Below, piece after piece: positions 35,642 through 41,761 of a stretch of DNA of 64,000 nt. Where the stretch lies: contig CAMZDY010000001.1 in assembly GCA_947305585.1 (NCBI GenBank), positions 1 through 64,000 of the forward strand. The letters run 5' to 3'. The notes beneath the pieces are model-generated. The model ran no database searches. It was not told the DNA's origin and worked only from the letters and a program-made list of their open reading frames with translations. A program made the translations under genes and the position numbers. Source of the DNA: an uncultured Verrucomicrobiota bacterium (lineage in GTDB: Bacteria; Verrucomicrobiota; Kiritimatiellia; RFP12; UBA1067). Each line of letters begins with the position of its first letter. Position 1 is the stretch's first letter.

Positions 35642-35812
35642 TCATACGGCGGTCATCCATTTGCCGGTGGAAGTGCGGCGGATGCCGGGCGGGCAGACGG
35701 CATCCTCGCCGTCGCCGTAGCCGGAGCCGTAGCCGTCGCCGTAGCCGGAGCCGGAGCCGTCGCCGTAGCCGGAGCCGTAGCCGGAGCCTTTTTTTATGCT
35801 CTTGCCGACCAT
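35642..35812 (-). CDS. Gly/Tyr/Ser-rich microprotein, 56 aa
   Basis: ATG within the last codons of the preceding gene (35794-36111), in another frame. After MVGKSIKK comes an almost pure run of Gly alternating with Ser, Tyr and Asp (GSGYGSGYGDGSGSGYGDGY), then DAVCPPGIRRTSTGKWMTAV. The DNA is a tandem array of short GC-rich units. Similar GYG/GSG tails are known next to DUF6948-type genes in gut phages, so this is probably a real small gene rather than chance. The preceding gene's stop (TAA) lies in the run of adenines just before the repeat, so ribosomal frameshifting onto this frame is an alternative. Confidence 0.5.
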   Translation of the reverse strand: MVGKSIKKGSGYGSGYGDGSGSGYGDGYGSGYGDGEDAVCPPGIRRTSTGKWMTAV

Positions 35813-36111
35813 ACCGGCACCTCGCTAATCGACTTGATGGCTTCCGGCGTAGCCGGTATAACCTCAATCGCTTCCGTGAGCGACACTTCATCTACCTCGC
35901 AGGGGAACTTGCATTCGAGCGGCTTGCTTACGCCGTGCATTGCCAGTTCCGATAGACTTGCCGCCCCCGCCCAATACCAAAGCCGCCTCGCCTTGGTAAG
36001 TGTTACCTCCTTGCCTTTACGCGTCTGGAGCCATCCCGCCCAGGCTCCGGCCGAATATGTACGGACGATCACATACTTGCCTCGCGCCGCCTGTTTTTTT
36101 GTAGTTGCCAT
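35794..36111 (-). CDS. DUF6948-like early phage protein, 105 aa
   Basis: AAAGGAG precedes MATTKKQAARGK. The pattern YVIVRTYSAGAWAGWLQTR, KARRLWYWAGAASLSELAMHGV, then LTEAIEVIPATPEAIKSIS, matches an uncharacterised small-protein family found in many phages (DUF6948). Its end overlaps the Gly/Tyr-rich microprotein. Function unknown. Confidence 0.6.
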   Translation of the reverse strand: MATTKKQAARGKYVIVRTYSAGAWAGWLQTRKGKEVTLTKARRLWYWAGAASLSELAMHGVSKPLECKFPCEVDEVSLTEAIEVIPATPEAIKSISEVPVWSARA

Positions 36112-36138
36112 ACTTTTCTCCTTTGGTAGGTTTCTGTT

Positions 36139-36624
36139 TTATCTGGCACCACCCGGTGCCGTCAAATCCTCGACTATTCTGGTCAACCGGCTCGCAAAGC
36201 GCATTACCACCGGCGACTCTTTGCTCATCCAGCGGCGTTGCGCAAAGTCGCGCATTTCCCGCCCCAATTCTCTAAGCGCATCCAGGCTGTTCTTCAGAAT
36301 ACATTTATTTCCACCCCCGGCGGCCGCGCACCCCCCGCCCTCCCCCCCCGCCCCCTTGCGGAAGGGGAGGGGCGAAATCGGGCCCTCGGCCAGACGCTCG
36401 GCGCTTACCTCTATCGGCTCGACCAGGTTTCGCAAAGTTCCTTCCTGGCCCTTCTGCCCGTCCGCACTTTCCTCTCGAAATTCGCACCTTTCCAAAACCG
36501 ACCCCCGTTCTTTCCCGGGCCTCTCCATCATCGACTCCCGATCGCTCTCACATCGAGCATCGCACCTCTCCGGCAGCATCTCCCGGCCATTCCTGCTCAA
36601 ATTACCCACCGAATTACCCACCAT
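36139..36624 (-). CDS. hypothetical phage protein with palindrome insert, 161 aa
   Basis: Rich in Glu, Arg and Gly and lacking long hydrophobic runs. The middle contains SPLPFRKGAGGEGGG, encoded over a GC-rich palindrome (36352-36367) that resembles widespread intragenic palindromic elements. The first codons (MVGNSVGN) lie over an ATTACCC repeat cluster. The Shine-Dalgarno is weak. Early-operon member with no recognised domain; coding status is reasonable but less certain than that of its neighbours. Confidence 0.45.
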   Translation of the reverse strand: MVGNSVGNLSRNGREMLPERCDARCESDRESMMERPGKERGSVLERCEFREESADGQKGQEGTLRNLVEPIEVSAERLAEGPISPLPFRKGAGGEGGGCAAAGGGNKCILKNSLDALRELGREMRDFAQRRWMSKESPVVMRFASRLTRIVEDLTAPGGAR

Positions 36625-36625
36625 T

Positions 36626-37246
36626 TCAAATTACCCCCGTATTTATTGGCCTTTTCCCACTTTCGTCGCTCTGTTCAACAGAGCAACATCCCTCGTTTCC
36701 GCTCTCCGTGGAACACTTCCCTTCACTTCCCTCATCACTTCCCGCACCCTCCTGCGCAAAATTTTTCCCCGCCCTCAACCCATCCATAAGTTCGTCATAG
36801 TCGATCACTTCACCTTCATCGGCCGCCGCTTTTTTTACCGGCTTATCTGTGCTACCTTCCGTCTCTTTAGCCGAATCCTTAAATCCGCTCAACTTCATCA
36901 GCTCGCCCATGCTCACTTCATCCTTATCGAGCTTATCATTCAGTACTTCCAGTGCTTTAAGTTCTATCATTCCCCTCAACGTCCGCTTTCTATCACTTAC
37001 AAAAAAAGGGCGCGCCGACTGCATATCCCGCAGCGCTGCCACCGTCCGTTTGCTCACCTGCCAAATATCCGCGATCGCGCTCACCGGTATGCCATACTCC
37101 AGCGCCTTGACAATCGACTCCGCCACCGCCGGATAGTTCTTCAGCAGCACACCCGCCGTATACGACTTCTCGTCGCGCAAGTCGGCCGCGCCGATCTTGT
37201 CCGGCAAGTACTGCTCCATCCCTGGTAGTGCCGATTGCTCAGACAT
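36626..37246 (-). CDS. helix-turn-helix phage protein, 206 aa
   Basis: Residues about 40-75 (KALEYGIPVSAIADIWQVSKRTVAALRDMQ) form a clear helix-turn-helix. The middle is helical and acidic (ALEVLNDKLDKDEVSMGELMKLSG), and the last third is low-complexity Glu/Gly/Ser/Asp. Such proteins occur in the early regions of phages as regulators or as terminase-type DNA-binding proteins. The start overlaps the upstream stop by 8 nt. Confidence 0.6.
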   Translation of the reverse strand: MSEQSALPGMEQYLPDKIGAADLRDEKSYTAGVLLKNYPAVAESIVKALEYGIPVSAIADIWQVSKRTVAALRDMQSARPFFVSDRKRTLRGMIELKALEVLNDKLDKDEVSMGELMKLSGFKDSAKETEGSTDKPVKKAAADEGEVIDYDELMDGLRAGKNFAQEGAGSDEGSEGKCSTESGNEGCCSVEQSDESGKRPINTGVI

Positions 37247-37463
37247 CTCTCGCCATCCTTTGCCGCCTGGCCTGGTAATCCATCACGTCACGCCACAGAA
37301 TAAACTTCACGCCGCTTTCCTCCTCTACCATATACGGCAACCCATACGCACCCTTCGATCGCCGCCACAGCTCCATCTTGCCGTACACCCAGTCGCGCGA
37401 ATGCCCCATCGCCCTCGCGCACTGCGTCACCGTCATCTCCGATAGCTGCCCCTGCGCGCTCAT
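37239..37463 (-). CDS. excisionase-type HTH protein, 74 aa
   Basis: EMTVTQCARAMGHSRDWVYGKM resembles the helix-turn-helix of MerR/excisionase-type proteins, and the C-terminus (VKFILWRDVMDYQARRQRM) has the expected wing and helix. The ATG overlaps the previous stop as ATGA. It could be a recombination directionality factor for the integrase or a regulator; distance from the integrase leaves this open. Confidence 0.5.
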   Translation of the reverse strand: MSAQGQLSEMTVTQCARAMGHSRDWVYGKMELWRRSKGAYGLPYMVEEESGVKFILWRDVMDYQARRQRMARDV

Positions 37464-37753
37464 TTCCGCTGTCTCCTCATCACCTCGATCATCTTGGCCG
37501 CGTCCATAAACGCCACCGGTGCCGACGCGCTCACGTGATACACGTCGTCGCCGCCCTCGAATTGGCAATGCTCGTGCCGGTTCGCGCCCATAAAACCCAG
37601 CACCTCCACTCTCCCGGCATACGTATCGGCAATCTCCGCGAACCTCGCCACGCCCTGCTCCACACCCACGCAGCACACCAACCGCCGCCGCTCCTGGCCC
37701 TGCACCGCCGGGAACGCCCAATACGCCTCGCCCTTGACGAACCTCTCAACCAT
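37460..37753 (-). CDS. hypothetical phage protein, 97 aa
   Basis: Mixed alpha/beta by eye: WAFPAVQGQERRRLVCCVGV, then HEHCQFEGGDDVYHVSASAP, then a C-terminal Lys/Arg helix. No zinc motif is clear. The start follows a weak site and the end overlaps the next gene (ATGA). Unknown function. Confidence 0.5.
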   Translation of the reverse strand: MVERFVKGEAYWAFPAVQGQERRRLVCCVGVEQGVARFAEIADTYAGRVEVLGFMGANRHEHCQFEGGDDVYHVSASAPVAFMDAAKMIEVMRRQRK

Positions 37754-38075
37754 GCCGCACCTCCTTCGCTCTGTACCGCCTGGATGGCTGCCGCTCGCGC
37801 GTCCACCGCCCTTGATTGACCGTCCGCCACCGCCTGCCACTCTTGACGATTTCCCGCGCCGCATACGCCGCGCCTGCCCTCGCCACCAAAAAACGCCCCG
37901 CGCACACCGTGCCCTTCCGCGCGGCGCTCCACACCGCATTGATCGAGCACCGCGCCACCTTCGCCGCTTCCCACTTGTCCACGCCCGTCACCTCGTTGCC
38001 GGTGTCCAGGTCCAGCATCACGAACTGCTGCACCGCGCGCGGTCGCCTCGGAAACGCATACTCACTTAGCCTCAT
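37746..38075 (-). CDS. NUMOD1-like DNA-binding protein, 109 aa
   Basis: The segment VMLDLDTGNEVTGVDKWEAAKVARCSINAVWSAARKGTVCAGRF follows the NUMOD1 pattern (DL.TG.E, EAA....S...V..A, GR...), a small DNA-binding module common in homing endonucleases and phage proteins. The C-terminal tail is very basic. No nuclease domain is attached. The gene overlaps both neighbours. Role probably in DNA binding; substrate unknown. Confidence 0.5.
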   Translation of the reverse strand: MRLSEYAFPRRPRAVQQFVMLDLDTGNEVTGVDKWEAAKVARCSINAVWSAARKGTVCAGRFLVARAGAAYAAREIVKSGRRWRTVNQGRWTRERQPSRRYRAKEVRHG

Positions 38076-38232
38076 CTTTCACCTCCTCCGCTCCGTCGCC
38101 CACCAGCGCTCGCACCAGCCTCAGCCCGTGCGCGTGCACCAGCGGTGTATCATGCTCCTTCTCCAACTGGTAATCCACTTCCATCACCAGCTTCTTCCCC
38201 TCGCGCGGCCTGATCCGTACGATAATCTTCAT
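38062..38232 (-). CDS. 56-aa early phage protein
   Basis: Begins MKIIVRIRPREGKK after GGAGGAGGCGAA, with the ATG overlapping the upstream stop. Sequence: a short beta strand, then LVMEVDYQLEKEHDTPLVHA and a terminal Glu/Lys helix. It is read in a different frame from the next gene, which starts 14 nt before its end. No family recognised; the strong ribosome site and tight packing support coding. Confidence 0.5.
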   Translation of the reverse strand: MKIIVRIRPREGKKLVMEVDYQLEKEHDTPLVHAHGLRLVRALVGDGAEEVKDEAK

Positions 38233-38486
38233 TTCGCCTCCTCCACCCGCTCGAACTCGCCGGTGTAAATCTCGCGGTCCGCATCGAAATGATCCTTGAA
38301 AAACTTCCGCGTCACCCGGTAGCGCCGGTAGCCGGTAATACCGAACTCATCCTTGAATCGTACCAGCACCTCCTCCCCGATCTCGATCCCCCTCAAGAGC
38401 GTCGGCCGGGTCGTCGTAAACCGCCGCCCCTTCCTGGAGAGCCCGCTATTATCCCCCACCGTAATCTTCTTGATTTTGTTTTCCAT
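38229..38486 (-). CDS. 85-aa early phage protein
   Basis: Start MENKIKKITVG after AAGGAGGT at 5 nt. Beta-type small protein with GIEIGEEVLVRFKDEFG, a SH3-barrel-like pattern, then RRYRVTRKFFKDHF. No family recognised. Member of the early run with 4-bp overlaps. Confidence 0.5.
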   Translation of the reverse strand: MENKIKKITVGDNSGLSRKGRRFTTTRPTLLRGIEIGEEVLVRFKDEFGITGYRRYRVTRKFFKDHFDADREIYTGEFERVEEAK

Positions 38487-38487
38487 C

Positions 38488-38676
38488 TCACACCTCCTTG
38501 TCCAATGCCCGCGCATTCATGCGCGAGATTCTTACTTGCTCGATACACGCCTGCGCCTGCCGCCGGATGCTGCGCCCTTCCTCTCGCGCCACCTCGCGCA
38601 GAAATTCCAGCTGCTCCGGATTCGCTGGCACCAGCACCAGTTTGTCGCTTTCGCCTGCTATCTTCGGTCGTCCCAT
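38488..38676 (-). CDS. ribbon-helix-helix-type regulator, 62 aa
   Basis: MGRPKIAGESDKLVLVPANPEQLEFLREVAREEGRSIRR: a basic arm, a short beta strand (KLVLVPA), then two helices, typical of Arc/CopG-like repressors. A TGTTTAGACA operator-like site lies 3 nt upstream of the start. Likely one of the regulators of the lysogenic/early switch, recognising sites that recur in this region; direct evidence is structural resemblance only. Confidence 0.55.
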   Translation of the reverse strand: MGRPKIAGESDKLVLVPANPEQLEFLREVAREEGRSIRRQAQACIEQVRISRMNARALDKEV

Positions 38677-38713
38677 AATGTTTAGACACTCTTAGGGTAT
38701 TAGAAAATTTTGC

Positions 38714-38866
38714 TTATGCAAAAATGTGCAAATGTTTAGACACTTTTTTGCCAGCAAAAAGTCTGGTGTAGTGTTTCAAAGCCTCTTCGATGGTGACACC
38801 CATCGCCTTGGCCCGTTCGGTTATGAACTGCTGCGTCTCCTTCGAGAGTTTAGTGAAGTCGATCAC
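38714..38866 (-). CDS. 50-aa early phage protein
   Basis: GTG start overlapping the preceding stop (GTGA). Sequence VIDFTKLSKETQQFITERAKAMG, then TIEEALKHYTRLFAGKK, helical with a basic tail. The last codons cover a TGTTTAGACA site (38733-38742), and an A/T-rich hairpin TTTTGC/GCAAAA lies at 38708-38723 over its end. Possibly a small regulator; no family recognised. Confidence 0.45.
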   Translation of the reverse strand: MIDFTKLSKETQQFITERAKAMGVTIEEALKHYTRLFAGKKVSKHLHIFA

Positions 38867-39141
38867 GCTGCACCGCCTTTCCTTTTGTTGACAATACTTA
38901 AATGGACCATCTCCAGGGCGGCTTTGTACGCCGCCTTGTACTGGCGAGCGATCTCGCCGTTCTTCATGATCCCGCATCCGATGGCCTTTGACGTGATTCC
39001 GTCAATCACCATCTGCGTAATCGTCTCTCCTGTCTTGTCGCACACCAGCACCGCCAGCGCGCGCACTTCCGGATCGACGTAGCCACCCACCAACGTTTTC
39101 GTTGGCTTGTGCTTTCCGGACCTTCCGTTTTTCTCTCTCAT
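38863..39141 (-). CDS. first gene of the early operon; RHH-like protein, 92 aa
   Basis: AAGGAAAGG precedes MREKNGRSGKHKPTKTLVGGY. The segment KTLVGGYVDPEVRALAVLVCDKTGETITQMVIDGI fits a beta strand and two helices of a ribbon-helix-helix protein, and the N-terminus is basic. It is the first gene behind a consensus promoter with an operator-like site in its spacer, so an autoregulator is likely. Confidence 0.55.
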   Translation of the reverse strand: MREKNGRSGKHKPTKTLVGGYVDPEVRALAVLVCDKTGETITQMVIDGITSKAIGCGIMKNGEIARQYKAAYKAALEMVHLSIVNKRKGGAA

Positions 39142-39169
39142 GATGCCTTTCCTTGGTAGATACGCGAAT

Positions 39170-39199
39170 ATTATATCAAATGTTTAGACATTTTGTCAA
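39170..39199 (-). promoter_or_regulatory. early operon promoter with internal operator
   Basis: TTGACA (39194-39199) and TATAAT (39170-39175) on the minus strand are 18 bp apart. TGTTTAGACA occupies 39181-39190 inside the spacer, and the same decamer recurs at 38679-38688 and 38733-38742, so a repressor bound here would block RNA polymerase. Confidence 0.7.
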
Positions 39200-39230
39200 G
39201 GGGGTAAATGATATTTTTTCAATATCGCTC

Positions 39231-39259
39231 TTGCCCCCACTCCCAAAATATGCTATAAT
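39231..39259 (+). promoter_or_regulatory. promoter of moron cassette 1
   Basis: TTGCCC (39231-39236), 17 bp, TATAAT (39254-39259) with a TGC extended -10. The surrounding 40 bp are nearly the same as the promoter of cassette 2 (40004-40032). Confidence 0.65.
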
Positions 39260-39302
39260 ACTGTGTGTTCTCCGCAAAACTACTACCAACCACAACTAAC
39301 CT

Positions 39303-39875
39303 ATGATTACTTGCCCCAATTGCCAGCACCGCTTTCCGATCGACCGCGCCGAAACTGTCGAGCATCCTTGGTTAATACTGTCACAACCATTTTTCGTCGC
39401 AACCAATCTGCGCATCATAACCAAGGATCGCATTATCAATCTGGCCGATATTGAAGATTGCTTTGTGAAATCCAGATATACGCCAACGTACATCACCCTA
39501 CGCCTTACCGATTGGCTTTTCTCCCTTATTGCTCTCCCTGCGTTAATACTCCATTTCGTGCATTTCAAGGTTTTGGCGATCATTCTTTCAATCCTGGGCT
39601 TGCTTGGTTATTTTGTCTTGGTTGGCAAGTATTTGCTTCCGATTTTGGAATACCATTATAAAACACACACGCTGTATATAAAGCTTAAGGATGGTCCAAT
39701 CCTTTCCATTCCTGTTTCCGATCCGTATATTGCTCCCAGTATAATGCGCTGGACTAGGATTTCAGAAAAGGCTTCGGCACATGGCGTAATGGCACAGCCG
39801 GATCCTTTTTACGATTTAATCATCAAGCCCGAAGTTAGAAACTACAAACCGGAGCATCCCGAAGATTGGGAATAG
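39303..39875 (+). CDS. membrane protein of moron cassette 1, 190 aa
   Basis: The N-terminus MITCPNCQHRFPID is half of a zinc ribbon (one CxxC). Two membrane segments follow (LTDWLFSLIALPALILHF and KVLAIILSILGLLGYFVLV), then a soluble C-terminal domain that begins KYLLPILEYHY and includes TRISEKASAHGVMAQ. The middle matches the style of DUF6232-like small membrane proteins. It is on the plus strand, AT-richer than its neighbours, and has its own promoter and terminator, which is how phage-borne extra genes appear. A role in superinfection exclusion or host-surface change is possible but not shown. Confidence 0.65.
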   Translation: MITCPNCQHRFPIDRAETVEHPWLILSQPFFVATNLRIITKDRIINLADIEDCFVKSRYTPTYITLRLTDWLFSLIALPALILHFVHFKVLAIILSILGLLGYFVLVGKYLLPILEYHYKTHTLYIKLKDGPILSIPVSDPYIAPSIMRWTRISEKASAHGVMAQPDPFYDLIIKPEVRNYKPEHPEDWE

Positions 39876-39910
39876 CCCCGGTTCTGCCGCGCCCCGTCCC
39901 GGGGCGCACT
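39876..39910 (+). terminator. terminator of cassette 1
   Basis: Starts right after the stop codon. GCGCCCC (39889-39895) and GGGGCGC (39901-39907) form a 7-bp stem around a 5-nt loop. No long T-run follows. The 35-nt element occurs again after cassette 2 (40658-40693) with one extra C. Confidence 0.55.
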
Positions 39911-40003
39911 TTGGCCGCAGAATTTCCCATTTTCCCTATTGACTTTTGATGGGGAAATATGATATCATATGAGGCAGAAACACCCAAAGTGGGTGTATCG
40001 CTC

Positions 40004-40032
40004 TTGCCCCTACCACGAAAATGTGCTATAAT
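40004..40032 (+). promoter_or_regulatory. promoter of moron cassette 2
   Basis: TTGCCC (40004-40009), 17 bp, TATAAT (40027-40032). The ATG used here (40043) would lie about 4 nt after the predicted start, giving an almost leaderless message. A 14-bp palindrome ATATGATATCATAT (39957-39970) and a 7-bp inverted repeat ACACCCA/TGGGTGT lie just upstream as possible operators. Confidence 0.6.
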
Positions 40033-40042
40033 ACTTAGCAAT

Positions 40043-40651
40043 ATGTGCAAAAACTTCGTCACCAAAGCAAAGTCGTTCCTTGCCCGCTCTCGCGCCTGGA
40101 TAGTTCGTATCGCCGTCAATCTTGTCAAAGCGGGCGCATCTTGCCTCAGTAATCTTTTATTCGTGGTGCTCGGCATAATCGGTATCGTTTCTACAGCCTT
40201 GTGGTGGCCACCATGTTCACCTATCTTAATCGCTACCCATCTTTTGTCTGGCACTGAGCAAAAGTGGTATGTCGAACCGTCGGACGAGTCTGACCAATAT
40301 CTCATTTACACCCACACTGATAATAACCCTGAAAATACCGGCGTTGTTATTCTTGCAACTAAAGGAGATGACCAATACTATTACGGTATTGCTGCAATTG
40401 CCTCGATCGCACAGCCGCTTGATCCATCCTGGCCGTTTATATCCGTATCGTTTGATGATAATGAAACACACTTAAAGCGTGTAATTATTGACCCCAACCG
40501 ACGCACACTTCTCTTGCCCGAGCTCTACGGCCCAGATATTTATCGCGTATCTGAAATAACCTTTGTATATCGGTCAACCACCGGTGAAGAAGTGTCTACG
40601 ACTATTGATCTGTCTGGTGTAAAACCTAAATTCGATCGGCTGCTTAAATAG
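40043..40651 (+). CDS. membrane-anchored protein of moron cassette 2, 202 aa
   Basis: The start MCKNFVTKAKS is favoured because the promoter lies within any longer reading. A basic N-terminus, one membrane segment (LLFVVLGIIGIVSTALWW) and an extracytoplasmic-type domain of about 140 residues rich in Asp, Thr, Tyr and Ser (DDQYYYGIAAIASIAQ, TTGEEVSTTIDLSG) follow. No family recognised. It is also AT-rich and self-contained between copies of the same promoter and terminator as cassette 1, so both are likely lysogenic-conversion genes. Confidence 0.6.
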   Translation: MCKNFVTKAKSFLARSRAWIVRIAVNLVKAGASCLSNLLFVVLGIIGIVSTALWWPPCSPILIATHLLSGTEQKWYVEPSDESDQYLIYTHTDNNPENTGVVILATKGDDQYYYGIAAIASIAQPLDPSWPFISVSFDDNETHLKRVIIDPNRRTLLLPELYGPDIYRVSEITFVYRSTTGEEVSTTIDLSGVKPKFDRLLK

Positions 40652-40657
40652 CCCTCT

Positions 40658-40693
40658 CCCCGGTTCTGCCGCGCCCCGTCCCCGGGGCGCACT
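40658..40693. terminator. terminator of cassette 2, shared with the convergent gene
   Basis: GCGCCCC (40671-40677) pairs with GGGGCGC (40684-40690) around a 6-nt loop. It is the second copy of the element at 39876-39910 and sits between two converging genes, so it may act on both strands; the minus-strand gene stops at 40693. Confidence 0.55.
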
Positions 40694-41127
40694 CACGCCG
40701 TCACCGCGCGCTTCACCGCTTCCGGCACCCTGCGACTCGCCACGATTCCCCGCGCTATCTGGTCCATCACCGCCGCCGGCATATCCTGGCACTTCACCGT
40801 GCGCTTGCGCTCCAGCATCTCCATAAACTCTGCTTTAGTCTTCTGGAATACGGTGTTGCAATTCACGTACGATTCTTTCGTCTGCCCGTCGAACGTCGGC
40901 AGATTTGGTATCGTCACCAGCGTCTTCGGATCGGCGCCCCATAGCTCGATCAGTTTCCGGTTCGTCGCACCTTGCGATGTCACCAGCACCAGATACACCG
41001 TCGGATCCTTGCGCGGCTCGCTGTTGGCCACCACCAGGAAATGCAGCTCCTGGTTCGGCAACTCCGGCAGCACGGCCTTCATCATCGTGCCGCGCCGCAG
41101 AAAGAGATTAAGCTCCCATTCTTTCAC
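40693..41127 (-). CDS. partner of the Panacea antitoxin (candidate toxin), 144 aa
   Basis: The ATG overlaps the preceding stop (ATGA), so the gene is coupled to and translated after the Panacea-domain gene. The sequence (FLRRGTMMKAVLPELPNQELHFLVVANSEPRKDPTVYLVLVTS and ATNRKLIELWGADP) has the strand pattern of small beta-barrel proteins and is reminiscent of MazF/PemK-type toxins, with an Arg/Lys-rich C-terminus. The toxin family was not recognised with certainty. The operon order is antitoxin first, then toxin, as is common in Panacea systems. Confidence 0.55.
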   Translation of the reverse strand: MKEWELNLFLRRGTMMKAVLPELPNQELHFLVVANSEPRKDPTVYLVLVTSQGATNRKLIELWGADPKTLVTIPNLPTFDGQTKESYVNCNTVFQKTKAEFMEMLERKRTVKCQDMPAAVMDQIARGIVASRRVPEAVKRAVTA

Positions 41128-41693
41128 AGCGCAGCCACCCAGGCGGTTTCTTCATAGGCGGCCTTGGCCGTCTTCACCCACTCCGGATCTGCGCTGCAAT
41201 ATTCAACGCCCTTCGACGGGCTCAAAAAGAAATCCTCGAACTTCATCCTGCACTTGCTCCTGCCGGAATTGCGCGCCCGCCGCCACTCCGGGAACCGGTG
41301 CGTATAGGCGATTATGTCCGGATGCTTGCGATAAACCTCCACCGCCACATCCAGCGACTCCTTGTCCGCCTCCGACAACTGCTCGAACTGGTCGTTCCCG
41401 ATCGCCACCAGGTTGGCTGCATTCTTCGTTTCCAGCGGCACCACTGTCAAGTATTTGCTGGAATATTTCGCCTCTTCTTTCGCCTCGCCCTTGAGTATTC
41501 GCTCGGCATATACCGGTAGCGGCCCGTACTGCATTGCATTGTAGCAATCGCCGGTAATTGTTATTCCGCTCTTCCGGAGACTATCCCTGTCCGCCAGGTA
41601 CAGTAGTTTGTACGCATGTAGCCGGTTTAAGCCGCCCACACCGCACTTGCCTGCCAGATACGCCACCGCCTGTACTATCTTCTGGTAGTTCAT
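41124..41693 (-). CDS. Panacea/SocA-type (DUF4065) antitoxin
   Basis: 189 residues with the DUF4065 signature: KIVQAVAYLAGK, GGLNRLHAYKLLYLADRDSLRKSG and MQYGPLPVYAERIL near the N-terminus, and a helical middle. Family members act as antitoxins that neutralise many unrelated toxins. The own promoter lies at 41723-41752. In a prophage such a pair often serves stability or exclusion of other phages, though neither is shown here. Confidence 0.7.
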   Translation of the reverse strand: MNYQKIVQAVAYLAGKCGVGGLNRLHAYKLLYLADRDSLRKSGITITGDCYNAMQYGPLPVYAERILKGEAKEEAKYSSKYLTVVPLETKNAANLVAIGNDQFEQLSEADKESLDVAVEVYRKHPDIIAYTHRFPEWRRARNSGRSKCRMKFEDFFLSPSKGVEYCSADPEWVKTAKAAYEETAWVAAL

Positions 41694-41722
41694 TCTTGTC
41701 TCTTTTTGGATTTTGTGCGTAT

Positions 41723-41752
41723 ATTATACCATATTTCGCCCAGCGTTGTCAA
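41723..41752 (-). promoter_or_regulatory. promoter of the toxin-antitoxin pair
   Basis: TTGACA (41747-41752), 18 bp and TATAAT (41723-41728) on the minus strand, with a TGG extended -10. No operator was identified. Confidence 0.7.
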
Positions 41753-41761
41753 GCATTTTCT

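Noticed and set aside
35697..35790. Short tandem GC-rich units considered as a CRISPR-like or satellite array
   Set aside because: Units are too short and irregular, without spacers; they encode the Gly/Tyr-rich microprotein.
35580..35891. 103-codon Arg/Leu-rich frame over the Gly/Tyr repeat
   Set aside because: Composition is an out-of-frame reading of the tandem units; the DUF6948-like gene and microprotein explain the region.
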